DNA of 64,000 nt from Herbaspirillum sp. GW103 (GCF_000261365.1 NZ_AJVC01000006.1:682001-746000), one strand, 5' to 3'. Counted from the stretch's first letter, positions 1-9,910 are shown. Program-made: numbers and translations. The notes: a model not told the origin generated them from the letters alone.

Positions 1-1541
1 TGCTGGAACGCATCCTGCTGACCGCGCGCGACATCACTCGTGCCGATGGCGGCACCCTCTACCGCACCACCGACAATGGCGAGGCGCTTCGCTTCGACAT
101 TTCCGTCAACCAGACCCTCAAGATGCACCAGGGTGGCAGCAGCGGCCAGGACATCTCGATTGCCGACATCGCCCTGAGCTTGCCCGACGGCAAGCCCAAT
201 CTGACGGCGGTGGCGGCCTATGCGGCCAATACCCGGGAATCGGTCAACATCGCCGATGTCTACCAGGCCAGCGGATTCAATTTCAATGGCATGCGGCTCT
301 TCGACGAGAAGTATGGCTACCATTCCAAGTCCATCCTGACGGTGCCGATGCAGGATCACGAGGGCGAGCTGGTGGGGGTGTTGCAGCTCATCAACGCCAT
401 CGATGCCGACAGTGGCGAGGCGGTTCCCTTCTCGGAAACCGACCAGCGCTTCATTGAGGCCCTGGCCGCGCAAGCCGCCATGACGATGACCAACCAGCAG
501 TTGATCGCACGTCTGGAAAACCTGTTCGAAAGCCTGATCAAGCTCATCAACATCGGCATCGGTGAAAAATCCCCGCACACCGGCCGCCATTGCGAGCAGG
601 TACCGCAACTGGCCATGATGCTGGCCGAGGCTGCGCACAATACGACCGAAGGACCGCTGGCCGATTTCCGCATGAGCGAGGCCGACCGCCGCGAACTGTG
701 GCTGGCCGGTCTGCTGCATGATTGCGGCAAGATCGGCACGCCCAGTCACATCGTCGAAAAGGCGACCAAGCTGGAGACCATTTTCGATCGCATTCACCTG
801 ATCGACACGCGTTTCGAAGTCCTCAAGCGCGATGCCGAGATCCGCGTCTTGCAGGAGAAACTGGCGCTGGGCGCCGCGCTGACCCCGCAACGCGTGGCCG
901 AACTGGAGGCCGGGCTGCAGGCCGAGTTGCTGACCTTGGACGAGGAGCGGGCTTTCCTGCGCAAGATCAACTACGGCACCGAAGGCATGCGCGCCGAAGA
1001 CCAGCAGCGCGTGCTGGACATCGCCGAGCGCAGCTGGCGCGGCCCCGATGGCCAGCTGCGCAAACTGCTCGATGACGAGGAAGCAGGCAACCTGCGCATC
1101 CGTGCCGGCACCCTCAATGATGCCGAACGCGCCATCATCAACAACCACATCGTCATCACCATCAAGATGCTGGAATCCTTGCCGTGGCCCAGGCAGCTGG
1201 CGCGGGTCACGGAGTTTGCCGGCGGCCACCACGAGCGCATCGATGGCAAGGGCTATCCCAAGGGCCTCACGCGCGAGCAGATGTCGGTGCAGGCCCGCAT
1301 CATGGCGGTGGCCGACATCTTCGAGGCGGTGACCGCCGCCGACCGGCCCTACAAGCGTGGCAATACGCTCAACGAGGCAGTCGAGATCCTGGCCGGGTTC
1401 AAGCAACGCAACCATATCGATCCGGATCTGTTCGATCTGTTCGTGCGGGAACGCATCTACGAGAAGTATGCCCAACAATTCATGCACCCCAGCCAGATCG
1501 ACCAGGTCGACCTGTCGCGCATTCCCGGCCACGGCGGCTGA
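1..1541 (+). CDS. GAF and HD-GYP domain phosphodiesterase, 5' end outside the window
   Basis: The frame is open from the left edge (first complete codon at base 3), so the true start lies upstream; 512 residues are visible. The N-terminal part reads as a GAF sensor domain. The C-terminal part carries the HD pair (HDCGKIG, codons from base 717) and the diagnostic HHERIDGKGYP motif (from base 1227), so this is an HD-GYP protein, a family that hydrolyses cyclic di-GMP in the cytoplasm. The two motifs are about 170 residues apart because a charged, helix-rich segment sits between them; in compact HD-GYP domains the gap is much shorter. The catalytic residues look intact. The ligand of the GAF domain cannot be read from sequence. 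Confidence 0.9.
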   Translation, partial: LERILLTARDITRADGGTLYRTTDNGEALRFDISVNQTLKMHQGGSSGQDISIADIALSLPDGKPNLTAVAAYAANTRESVNIADVYQASGFNFNGMRLFDEKYGYHSKSILTVPMQDHEGELVGVLQLINAIDADSGEAVPFSETDQRFIEALAAQAAMTMTNQQLIARLENLFESLIKLINIGIGEKSPHTGRHCEQVPQLAMMLAEAAHNTTEGPLADFRMSEADRRELWLAGLLHDCGKIGTPSHIVEKATKLETIFDRIHLIDTRFEVLKRDAEIRVLQEKLALGAALTPQRVAELEAGLQAELLTLDEERAFLRKINYGTEGMRAEDQQRVLDIAERSWRGPDGQLRKLLDDEEAGNLRIRAGTLNDAERAIINNHIVITIKMLESLPWPRQLARVTEFAGGHHERIDGKGYPKGLTREQMSVQARIMAVADIFEAVTAADRPYKRGNTLNEAVEILAGFKQRNHIDPDLFDLFVRERIYEKYAQQFMHPSQIDQVDLSRIPGHGG

Positions 1542-1647
1542 AAGCGCGACGGCATCGCCAAGCTGGGTTATGCTGAGGTCTTCATAAAGTCACCTTTCAT
1601 TGAAGACGCTGTGTGCCTGGCCGCAGCGCATCGAGGAAAAGCACCAC

Positions 1648-3222
1648 GTGTCCGAGGCAGTAACCCGATCTCCCGTTCCCACCCGTTCGTCCACCGGTTT
1701 CGTGCGTCGTCACTGGCGCGGCGATTATGGGCTGGGCCGCTCCTACTGGCTGCATACCGTCCTGCTGACCTCGCTGGTACCGGCGCTGGCCATCTCGGTG
1801 CTGGCGCGGCTGACCAACGACATGCCGGCGCGCTACGGCATGGCCGGGGTGCTGGGCATCGCCGCCTTCAGCTATCTGGCCTGGATCTGGGGCATATGCG
1901 GCTGCTGGCGCTCGGCCAGCAAGCATGTGGGGCGCGGCGGACGGCGCTGGGCCGAGGTCGTGGTCAAGTTCCTCATCCTCTGTGGTGTCATCAGCATGGT
2001 CACCAGCACCTGGCGGGCGGCGCACTCGGTACGTGAACAGCTGGAGATCGCGCTGGGCAAGCAACTGGGGCCGCCCGTGGTGTATCAGGTGCGGGTGGAT
2101 GGCAAGTCGGTCCTGCTGCAAGGTGGCATGAACGATGGTGCAGCCGATGGCCTCGATGCGGTCCTGCAACAGCACCCCTCGGTGCGCACCGTAGTGCTGT
2201 ATTCGGCCGGTGGCTGGGTGCGCGAGGGCAAGCTGGTGGGCGAGGTGATCCGTCGTCACCGGCTCAACACCTATGTGGAGCAGGAGTGCTCGTCCTCCTG
2301 CACGCTGGCCTTCCTGGCCGGCCGTGACCGTGCCATGGACCCGCGCGCGCACATCGGTTTCCACACCCTCTATACCGTCGGTGGCGATGACCGCATCAAC
2401 AAGAGCTTCGACCGCAAGCTGACCTTCGAGACCTACGGCAAGCTGGGCCTGCCGCATGACTTCATCGAACGCATTGCCGATACGCCGGCAGCGCAGAGCT
2501 GGTATCCCGAGCTGGGCCAGCTGTTGCAGGCCGGCGTGCTCACGCGCCTGGCACCGGGCGGCGAGACCGCCCAGATCGCCACCATCGCCACGTCGCGCGA
2601 TGTGCTGGAGGCCGAATTCAAGAAGGGCGCGCTCTTCGACATCATGGCGCGCTATCACCCGGCCGCCTTCGCACGGACCATCGACCTGGCCTGGGCCAAG
2701 GTGCAGGCGCATGCCTCGGATGCCGAGATCCTGGCCGTGGGACGCGAGCAGGTCGGACTGCTGAGTCGGCGGCTGCTGCCCATCGCCTCCGATGAATCGC
2801 TGGCCGAGTTCCAGCAATTGCTGCTGGATGAGGCCGTGGCGCTGCGCGGCATCAGCGTGTCGGCCTGTACCGAACTGATCTATCCCCGTTCGCGCGCCGA
2901 TGCCGCGGCCGGCCGGGAAGCCCCGCAAGCGGCGCTGCCACAGGAATTCGCCAACCGCGAGCAACAGATGACCCAGCGCCTGCTGCGCGATGCCGACCCG
3001 GCCAACGCCGGGCGCTACAGCCTGGCCGAGCGGACCCGCGTCATGCGCAAGGCGCTGGCCCCGCTGACCCAGGAACAATTGAAACTGCTGTCCTCGCCAT
3101 TGCGGCGCCAGGCCGATCCGGTGGCGACCTGCGATGCCTCCATCGCCTACCTGCTGGCTGTCAATCAGTTGCCCCCAGCCGAAAAACGCGTCGCCTTGCG
3201 AGTGTTGTATTCCCGCGAATGA
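1648..3222 (+). CDS. Membrane-anchored ClpP/crotonase-like protein of unknown function
   Basis: About 524 residues from a GTG at 1648, chosen because GAGGAAAA (1633-1640) lies at ribosome-binding distance; an in-frame TTG at 1600 has no comparable site. The N-terminal third has three or so hydrophobic segments (for example around LHTVLLTSLVPALAISVLA), after which a soluble domain follows. That domain has the pattern VVLYSAGGWVREG, then ECSSSCTLAFLAGRDR, then GFHTLY, resembling the ClpP-like 'predicted periplasmic protein' group (COG3904). In that group the Ser/Cys cluster and the GFH are the conserved core. Whether it is a protease is unknown. It stands alone between a signalling gene and a transporter. 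Membrane anchoring is inferred from hydropathy by eye. Confidence 0.7.
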   Translation: MSEAVTRSPVPTRSSTGFVRRHWRGDYGLGRSYWLHTVLLTSLVPALAISVLARLTNDMPARYGMAGVLGIAAFSYLAWIWGICGCWRSASKHVGRGGRRWAEVVVKFLILCGVISMVTSTWRAAHSVREQLEIALGKQLGPPVVYQVRVDGKSVLLQGGMNDGAADGLDAVLQQHPSVRTVVLYSAGGWVREGKLVGEVIRRHRLNTYVEQECSSSCTLAFLAGRDRAMDPRAHIGFHTLYTVGGDDRINKSFDRKLTFETYGKLGLPHDFIERIADTPAAQSWYPELGQLLQAGVLTRLAPGGETAQIATIATSRDVLEAEFKKGALFDIMARYHPAAFARTIDLAWAKVQAHASDAEILAVGREQVGLLSRRLLPIASDESLAEFQQLLLDEAVALRGISVSACTELIYPRSRADAAAGREAPQAALPQEFANREQQMTQRLLRDADPANAGRYSLAERTRVMRKALAPLTQEQLKLLSSPLRRQADPVATCDASIAYLLAVNQLPPAEKRVALRVLYSRE

Positions 3223-3280
3223 GGCGGACAGGCAGCGTATGCTGCAATGCGGTAAAATAAGAACTTCCTTTCCTGCCCGC

Positions 3281-3298
3281 CGTGCGGCATGCCGCACG
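3281..3298. promoter_or_regulatory. 18-bp perfect palindrome upstream of the SulP gene
   Basis: The sequence CGTGCGGCATGCCGCACG is its own reverse complement. It lies about 60 bp after the preceding stop codon and 120 bp before the SulP start, within a 196-bp intergenic gap. A weak -10-like TAAAAT is at 3253-3258. It could be an operator or a short hairpin in the SulP leader; there is no T-run to make it a terminator. Confidence 0.35.
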
Positions 3299-3418
3299 TG
3301 AGTTGTCGGCACGACATCGTACATGTCATTGCTTGCTGTTCCATTCCTGCCGCGACCCTGACGTCTGCGGCTGCTGCTTTCCTGCTGCTTTCCCGCTGTT
3401 TTCCCGCTGATCTTGCCC

Positions 3419-4903
3419 ATGACGACCATCGCCACCCCGACTTCGCGCCTGCGCGATCTGCGCCAGAACGTACTGGCCGGCCTCACCACTTCCTTTGCAC
3501 TGGTGCCCGAATGTATCGCCTTTGCGCTGGTGGCCCAGTTGAACCCGCTCATGGGGCTATATGGTGCTTTCTTCATCTGTACCATCACGGCTCTTTTCGG
3601 TGGCCGCCCGGGCATGATTTCCGGGGCTGCCGGCTCGATGGCCGTGGTCATCGTGGCGCTGGTGGTGCAGCATGGTGCACAGTATTTCCTGGCGACGGTG
3701 GTGCTCTCGGGCGTGATCATGCTGCTCTTCGGTGCCCTCAGGCTGGGCAAGCTGGTGCGCATGGTGCCGCATCCGGTGATGCTGGGTTTCGTCAATGGCC
3801 TGGCCATCGTGATCGCCATGTCGCAGCTGGAGCATTTCCGTGTCGATACTGCTGCCGGTCCGCAATGGCTGCAGGGCTCGGCGCTGGCCATCATGATCGG
3901 CCTGACCCTGGCGACCATGCTGATCGTGTGGCTGCTGCCGCGCGTGACCAAGGCGGTTCCACCGGCGCTGGCGGCCATTCTGGGGGTGGGACTGGTGACC
4001 TGGGCCAGCGGCCTGCATACCCGTACGCTGGCCGACATGGCCCACATCGCCGGCGGCCTGCCGCCACTGCACTGGCCGAGCGTGCCGATGAACCTGGAGA
4101 CGCTGCGCATCATCGGTCCCTACGCGGTACTCATGGCCATCGTCGGCCTGCTTGAAACCCTGCTGACCTTCAATCTCACCGATGAGATCACCTCCAGCCG
4201 GGGCCAGCCCAACCGCGAATGCCTGGCCCTGGGCGCGGCCAACATCGTCTCGGGCCTGTTCGGTGGCATGGGCGGTTGCGCCATGATCGGCCAGACCATG
4301 ATCAACCTCGGCTCCGGCGGCCGGTCGCGGCTCTCCGGAGTGGTGGCCGGTGGCATGATCCTGCTGTTCATCCTGTTCCTTTCGCCGGCCATCGAGCGTA
4401 TTCCTCTGGCCGCGCTGGCCGGGGTCATGCTGGTGGTGGCGCAGGAGACCTTCGCCTGGGGCTCGCTGCGGGTGCTGGGCAAGGTGCCGCGGAACGACGC
4501 GCTGGTCATCATTGCGGTGACGGTCATTACGGTGCTGACCGATCTGGCCGTGGCTGTGTTGTGCGGCATCGTGATCGCCGCGCTCAACTTCGCCTGGCAG
4601 CATGCGCGCGAAGTGCGCTCGGATGTGCGCGATGAAGACGACGGCAGCCGCACCTACCTGCCGCATGGCACGCTGTTCTTTGCCTCCACCACGCATTTCC
4701 TCGAATTGTTCGATACCGTCAATGATCCGCAGCAGGTCACCCTGGATTGCCGCCATCTGCGCCTGGCCGATCATTCCGCCATTGCCGCCGTGCAGACCCT
4801 GGCCGAGCGCTATGCCCGACTTGGCAAGGACCTGCGCGTGGTGACCTTGTCGCAGCGCTGCAGCCAGTTGTTGCAGCGGGCGGGCTTGCCGCAGGTGGCG
4901 TAA
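3419..4903 (+). CDS. SulP family anion transporter with C-terminal STAS domain
   Basis: 494 residues from ATG 3419. The first ~390 residues are a polytopic membrane domain beginning RLRDLRQNVLAGLTTSFALVPE, typical of SulP permeases, with characteristic segments such as GLYGAFFICTITALFGGRPGMISG and GGMGGCAMIGQTMINLGSGGRSRLSG. The last ~100 residues form a short STAS domain (VTLDCRHLRLADHSAIAAVQTL). SulP proteins carry sulfate, bicarbonate, chloride or dicarboxylates across the inner membrane; the substrate here cannot be assigned. No clear ribosome-binding site precedes the start. The gene is monocistronic and ends at a strong terminator. Confidence 0.9.
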   Translation: MTTIATPTSRLRDLRQNVLAGLTTSFALVPECIAFALVAQLNPLMGLYGAFFICTITALFGGRPGMISGAAGSMAVVIVALVVQHGAQYFLATVVLSGVIMLLFGALRLGKLVRMVPHPVMLGFVNGLAIVIAMSQLEHFRVDTAAGPQWLQGSALAIMIGLTLATMLIVWLLPRVTKAVPPALAAILGVGLVTWASGLHTRTLADMAHIAGGLPPLHWPSVPMNLETLRIIGPYAVLMAIVGLLETLLTFNLTDEITSSRGQPNRECLALGAANIVSGLFGGMGGCAMIGQTMINLGSGGRSRLSGVVAGGMILLFILFLSPAIERIPLAALAGVMLVVAQETFAWGSLRVLGKVPRNDALVIIAVTVITVLTDLAVAVLCGIVIAALNFAWQHAREVRSDVRDEDDGSRTYLPHGTLFFASTTHFLELFDTVNDPQQVTLDCRHLRLADHSAIAAVQTLAERYARLGKDLRVVTLSQRCSQLLQRAGLPQVA

Positions 4904-4966
4904 AAAAATGCCCGCCGTCGCTGGGTGCGGGGCGGGCTGAAGTACCACGGGAAATTCTGCTGCATG

Positions 4967-5000
4967 ACCGGCCCGCATCGAAGGATGCGGGCCGGTTTTT
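4967..5000 (+). terminator. Rho-independent terminator after the SulP gene
   Basis: A perfect 13-bp stem (4967-4979 with 4984-4996, ACCGGCCCGCATC) with a GAAG tetraloop is followed directly by TTTT. It sits between convergent genes and is oriented for the plus strand. Confidence 0.9.
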
Positions 5001-5044
5001 CGTATTGCTGGTTTTTTGTTTGTTGCTTGTCGCTGCGGGCGCTC

Positions 5045-6559
5045 CTACTTCGAGGAAGACAGCTGCGTCGCCGGTCCGCCCCAGCCGCCGCCCAGTGCGC
5101 GGATCAGGTTGACGGTGGAACGGGCGCGTTCGCCATCGAGCGTGACCGAGGCGCGCCTGGTCTGCAGCACGGTGCGATCGGCATCGATGACGCTGAAGTA
5201 GCTCACCGCACCCTCGCGGTACTGCGTGTGCGAGAGTTTGGCTGCGCGCGAGGAGGCGGCCACGGCTTCATCCTGGGCGCGGTTCTGGTCGTCCAGGATG
5301 CGCAGATTGGCCAGGTTGTCTTCCACTTCGCGGAAGGCATTCAAGACCGTGCCGCGATAGGTGGCCACCTGTTCTTCATAGCTGGCGCGCGCACGATCCA
5401 CACCGGCCTGACGGCGGCCGCCATCGAAGAGCGGCATCGACAAGGCCGTGCCTACCAGCGGTCCCAGCAGGAAAGTGCGGCTGGACCAGTTGAAGAGATC
5501 GCCCAGTTGCGCCGACTCATACCCCAGGCCACCGGTCAGGTTCAGCGCCGGGAAGAAGGCCGACTTGGCCACGCCCACGCGGGCATTGGCGGCAGCCATG
5601 GCGCGCTCGGCGGCGGCGATGTCGGGACGGCGTTCCAGCAGCGCCGAGGGCAGCCCGGCCGGCACCGATACGTTCAGGCGCGTGAGCGGTTGTGGCGGCA
5701 GCGAGAACTCGGCCGGGGTGCGGCCCAGCAGGATCGCCAGCGCATGTTCGGCACTGGCGCGCTGGCGCGCAATGCCCAGCGCCTCCGATTGGGCCGAGGC
5801 CAGTTCGGAGCGGGCACGGGCGACGTCGACCTCGCTGATATCACCCTCATCGAAGCGGCGCTGCACCAGGCGCAGCGATTCCTGGCGCAGGTCCACAGTG
5901 CCGCGGTACAGCTCGGCGGCGGCATCCAGTTCGCGCACCTGGAAATACTGCTGCGCCACGTCGGCCTGCAAGGCCAGCAGCACCGAGTGGAACAATGCCT
6001 CGCTGCGCTGGGCATCGGCGGTAGCGGCATCGACCGTGGAGGCGACCCGGCCGAACAGGTCAACTTCGTAAGAAACATTCACTTGTGCGCGATACAGAGT
6101 GAACGGTTGTGTATTGGCATCGGCCGCTAACCCTTGTGAGGCGGGCGAAGGGCGCTGGCGGGTCGCGCCGACCCCTGCATCCACCTGCGGGAAGTAGCCC
6201 GAGCGTGCATCGCGGGTCAGGGCGCGCGCCTGGCCGAGGCGCGCGGCGGCGGCCTTGAGGTCCTGGTTGGCTTGCCGGGCGGTGTCTTCGAGGGCGTTCA
6301 GCTTGTCGTCACCGAAGATCTTCCACCACTCGCCGCGGGCGATGTCTTCGGCGGGCCGGGCGGTCTTCCACTGGCTGCCGTTTTCGCCGGTCTGCGCGGT
6401 CGGGGCGGCTTCCTTGAAGGCGGCCGGGGTGTCCACCGAAGGACGTTCATAGGTCGGGGCCACCGAGCAGCCGGCCAGTACCAGCAGCGCTGCCAGCAGG
6501 GCCGAGCCGATGCGCACGGGGCGCAGCAGGCGGCTCATCGATAGAGATTGGGTCATCAT
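5045..6559 (-). CDS. Outer-membrane efflux lipoprotein (OprM/OprN/OprC type)
   Basis: 504 residues from the ATG at 6559, preferred over an ATG six codons upstream because GGAG is 8 nt before it. A signal peptide ends in LLVLAGC, a lipobox, so the protein should be lipidated. The two internally repeated outer-membrane-factor regions are visible (for example ARGEWWKIFGDDKLNALEDTARQANQDLKAAAARLGQAR and the later RRPDIAAAERAMAAANARVGVAKSAFFP). It is the trimeric exit duct of the tripartite pump encoded just upstream on the same strand, 33 bp away. It is the last gene of the four-gene efflux operon. Confidence 0.93.
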   Translation of the reverse strand: MMTQSLSMSRLLRPVRIGSALLAALLVLAGCSVAPTYERPSVDTPAAFKEAAPTAQTGENGSQWKTARPAEDIARGEWWKIFGDDKLNALEDTARQANQDLKAAAARLGQARALTRDARSGYFPQVDAGVGATRQRPSPASQGLAADANTQPFTLYRAQVNVSYEVDLFGRVASTVDAATADAQRSEALFHSVLLALQADVAQQYFQVRELDAAAELYRGTVDLRQESLRLVQRRFDEGDISEVDVARARSELASAQSEALGIARQRASAEHALAILLGRTPAEFSLPPQPLTRLNVSVPAGLPSALLERRPDIAAAERAMAAANARVGVAKSAFFPALNLTGGLGYESAQLGDLFNWSSRTFLLGPLVGTALSMPLFDGGRRQAGVDRARASYEEQVATYRGTVLNAFREVEDNLANLRILDDQNRAQDEAVAASSRAAKLSHTQYREGAVSYFSVIDADRTVLQTRRASVTLDGERARSTVNLIRALGGGWGGPATQLSSSK

Positions 6560-6592
6560 TTTTCTTGCTCCATTCATGGGCTGATCCGCAGA

Positions 6593-9500
6593 TCAGCGAT
6601 CATCCTGTGCGCCCGGTGCAGCATGGGCGATGTGGGTGCCGGCGGTCATCGGGGCTTCGTGATGCGAGGCCGAGTGCAGTGCGCGGCGGTCGATGGTGCG
6701 CAGCAGGACATAGAACACCGGGGTCAGGAACAGGCCGAACAGGGTCACGCCCAGCATGCCGAAGAACACCGCGATCCCCATCGCATGACGCATTTCCGAA
6801 CCCGCGCCGGAGGACGTCACCAGCGGCACCACACCCATGATGAAGGCGATGGAGGTCATCAGGATCGGACGCAGACGCAGGCGGCTGGCTTCGATGGCGG
6901 CTTGTACGGCGCTGCGGCCCTGCATCTCCAGTTCGCGGGCGAATTCCACGATCAGGATGGCGTTCTTGGCCGAGAGTCCCACCAGTACCATCAGGCCGAT
7001 CTGGGTGAAGATGTTGTTGTCGCCACGGGTCAGCCAGACACCGGTCAAGGCCGCCAGGATGCTCATCGGCACGATCAGGATCACGGCCAGCGGCAGGGTC
7101 AGGCTTTCATACAGCGCGGCCAGCACCAGGAACACCAGCAGCACGCTGATCGGGAACACCCACACGCCCGCATTGCCGGCCAGGATCTTCTGATAGGTCA
7201 GGTCGGTCCATTCGAACTTGATGCCGCGTGGCAGGGTGGCAGCGGCCACGCGTTCGGCAGCAGCCTGGGCCTGGTCCGACGAATAGCCGGGCGCCGGGCC
7301 GCCGTTGATGTCGGCGGCGGTATAACCGTTGTAGCGCACCACCATCTCCGGACCGAAGGTCTGCTTGACCTTCACCACCGAAGACAGCGGCACCATCTCG
7401 CCGGCATCGTTGCGGGTCTTCAGTTGCGCGATGTCCTCGGCCTTGGCGCGGAAGGGCGCGTCAGCCTGGGCACGCACCTGGTAGACGCGGCCGAAGCGGT
7501 TGAAGTCGTTCACATACAGCGAGCCGAGGTAGATCTGCATGGTGTTGAACACATCGGTGACAGGGATGCCGAGCTGCTTGGCCTTCACGCGATCCAGTTC
7601 CACATCCAGTTGCGGCACGTTGATCTGGTAGCTGGAGAACATCGGACCCAGCGCCGGTTCCTTGGCTGCCGCCTTCATGAAGGCTTGTGCGGCCTTGTCC
7701 AGTTCGGCATAACCCAGCGCACCGCGGTCTTCGATCTGCATCTTGAAGCCACCCAGCGTGCCCAGCCCCATGACTGGCGGTGGCGGGAAGACGGCGGTGA
7801 AGGCTTCCTTGATGCTGCCGAATTTCTTGTTCAGCGAAGCGGCGATGGCATTGCCCGACAATTCCTTGCTCTTGCGTTCCTCGAAGGGCTTCAGACCCAC
7901 GAAGACGATACCGGCCGAGGAGCTGTTGGTGAAACCGTTGATGGACAGGCCGGGGAAGGCAATCGCACTGGCCACACCGGGTTCCTTCAACATGATGTCG
8001 CTCATCTTGCGCATCACTTCTTCGCTGCGGTCGATGGAGGCGCCATTGGGCAACTGCGCGAACGCCACCAGGTATTGCTTGTCCTGCCCCGGCACGAAAC
8101 CGCCGGGGACGATGTAGGACACCCCCAGGGTCGCGGCCAGCAGCACCACATACACGCCCATGGTGGCGCCCTTGCGCTTGATCACGCCGGTCACGCCGCC
8201 GCCGTAGTTGTTGGAGGCGCGATTGAAGAAGCGGTTGAAGCGGACGAAGAAACCACCGAGGAAGCGGTCCATCTGGCGCGTCAGCCAGTCCGGCTTGTCA
8301 CCGTGGCCCTTGAGCAGCAGGGCGGCCAGGGCCGGCGAGAGCGTCAACGAATTGAAGGCCGAGATGACGGTGGAAATCGCAATGGTCATCGCGAACTGCT
8401 TGTAGAACTGGCCGGTCAGGCCGGTCATGAAGGCCAGCGGCACGAACACCGCCACCAGCGTCAGGGCAATGGCGATGATGGGGCCGGAGACCTCCTGCAT
8501 GGCGCGATAGGTGGCGTCCCGCGGCGAGAGCCCGGCGCCGATGTTGCGCTCGACGTTTTCCACCACCACGATGGCATCGTCGACCACGATACCGATGGCC
8601 AGCACCATCCCGAACAGCGACAGCGCATTGATGGTGTAGCCGAATCCCAGCATCAGCGAGAAGGTACCGATGATGGACACCGGCACCGCCAGGAGCGGAA
8701 TGATGGAGGCGCGCCAGGTCTGCAGGAAGATGATCACCACGATCACCACCAGCGCAATGGCTTCCAGCAGCGTATGCACCACCGCTTCGATGGAAGCACG
8801 CACGAACTGGGTCGGGTCATAGACGATGCTGTAGCTGACCGAGCTGGGGAAGTCGGCCGACAATTCCTTCATCGCCGCGCGCACCTGGGTCGAGACTTCC
8901 AGCGCATTGGCGCCGGGCGCCTGGAAGATGGGGATGGCCACGGCCGGCTTGTTGTCCAGCAGCGAGCGCAGGCCGTATTCGGAAGCGGCCAATTCCACCC
9001 GGGCCACGTCACCCAGGCGGGTGGTGGCGCCATCCGGCGAGGCTTTCAGGATGATGTCGCGGAATTCGGCTTCGGTCTTCAGGCGGCCTTGCGCGTTCAC
9101 CGACAGTTGCAGCGGCGTGTCCGGCGAACTGGGCGAGGCGCCGATCACACCGGCGGCCACCTGCACGTTCTGCTCGCGGATGGCGCGCACCACGTCCGAA
9201 GCCGTCAGGCCGCGCTGCGCTACCTTGTTGGGATCGAGCCAGACGCGCATGGCGTAGTTGCCAGAACCGAACAGGCCCACTTCACCAACACCCTGGATAC
9301 GCGCCAGGCGGTCCTTGACGTTGAGGACCGCATAGTTGCGCAGGTAGGTGGTGTCATAGCGGTTGTCGGGCGAGGTCAGGTGCACCACCATGGTCAGCGT
9401 GGGGGAGGACTTGAGCGTGGTCACGCCCAGGCGCTGCACGTCTTCCGGCAGGCGCGGCAGGGCTTGCGAGACGCGGTTCTGCACCAGTTGCTGGGCCTTG

Positions 9501-9808
9501 TCGGGATCGACCCCCAGGCGGAAGTTGACGGTGATGGTGAGGTTGCCGTCGCTGTTGGCCTGCGACTGCATGTAGAGCATGTTTTCCACACCGTTGATCT
9601 GCTCTTCCAGCGGCGAGGCTACCGTCTCGGCGATCACCTTGGGATTGGCACCAGGATACTGCGCGCGCACCACCACCGAGGGCGGCACCACTTCCGGATA
9701 TTCGGAGATGGGCAGCTGCAGCATGGCCAGCACGCCGCCCAGCAAGAGCAGTACCGACAGCACACCCGCAAAGATCGGGCGGTCGATGAAGAATTTGGAG
9801 ATGTTCAT
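6593..9808 (-). CDS. RND multidrug efflux pump, inner-membrane transporter (MexF/BpeF-like)
   Basis: 1071 residues, the usual size for a hydrophobe/amphiphile RND pump. The N-terminus MNISKFFIDRPIFAGVLSVL, the GVENMLYM and FLQTWRASIIPLLAVPVSIIG stretches, and the TM4 segment GIVVDDAIVVVENVERNI with its paired aspartates for proton relay are all present. Overall wording is closest to MexF, BpeF and CeoB as I remember them. In those systems the pump exports chloramphenicol, fluoroquinolones and trimethoprim; drug range here is inference. The start has AGGAA at good distance. It is the third gene of the operon, after the adaptor and before the outer-membrane factor. Confidence 0.95.
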   Translation of the reverse strand: MNISKFFIDRPIFAGVLSVLLLLGGVLAMLQLPISEYPEVVPPSVVVRAQYPGANPKVIAETVASPLEEQINGVENMLYMQSQANSDGNLTITVNFRLGVDPDKAQQLVQNRVSQALPRLPEDVQRLGVTTLKSSPTLTMVVHLTSPDNRYDTTYLRNYAVLNVKDRLARIQGVGEVGLFGSGNYAMRVWLDPNKVAQRGLTASDVVRAIREQNVQVAAGVIGASPSSPDTPLQLSVNAQGRLKTEAEFRDIILKASPDGATTRLGDVARVELAASEYGLRSLLDNKPAVAIPIFQAPGANALEVSTQVRAAMKELSADFPSSVSYSIVYDPTQFVRASIEAVVHTLLEAIALVVIVVIIFLQTWRASIIPLLAVPVSIIGTFSLMLGFGYTINALSLFGMVLAIGIVVDDAIVVVENVERNIGAGLSPRDATYRAMQEVSGPIIAIALTLVAVFVPLAFMTGLTGQFYKQFAMTIAISTVISAFNSLTLSPALAALLLKGHGDKPDWLTRQMDRFLGGFFVRFNRFFNRASNNYGGGVTGVIKRKGATMGVYVVLLAATLGVSYIVPGGFVPGQDKQYLVAFAQLPNGASIDRSEEVMRKMSDIMLKEPGVASAIAFPGLSINGFTNSSSAGIVFVGLKPFEERKSKELSGNAIAASLNKKFGSIKEAFTAVFPPPPVMGLGTLGGFKMQIEDRGALGYAELDKAAQAFMKAAAKEPALGPMFSSYQINVPQLDVELDRVKAKQLGIPVTDVFNTMQIYLGSLYVNDFNRFGRVYQVRAQADAPFRAKAEDIAQLKTRNDAGEMVPLSSVVKVKQTFGPEMVVRYNGYTAADINGGPAPGYSSDQAQAAAERVAAATLPRGIKFEWTDLTYQKILAGNAGVWVFPISVLLVFLVLAALYESLTLPLAVILIVPMSILAALTGVWLTRGDNNIFTQIGLMVLVGLSAKNAILIVEFARELEMQGRSAVQAAIEASRLRLRPILMTSIAFIMGVVPLVTSSGAGSEMRHAMGIAVFFGMLGVTLFGLFLTPVFYVLLRTIDRRALHSASHHEAPMTAGTHIAHAAPGAQDDR

Positions 9809-9910
9809 GTAGGTTCCTTGTCAGTCGTCAGGATGCAAACGCCCGGGCAGCGGGCGGTTTGCGCCCCTGCGACTTGTTCTTCCTTGAATGCGAGAGAGGT
9901 CTGTGTCGGA

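Noticed and set aside
1597..4978. Long minus-strand frames opposite the ClpP-like and SulP genes
   Set aside because: Composition and lack of motifs mark them as antisense shadows; the plus-strand genes have clear domains.
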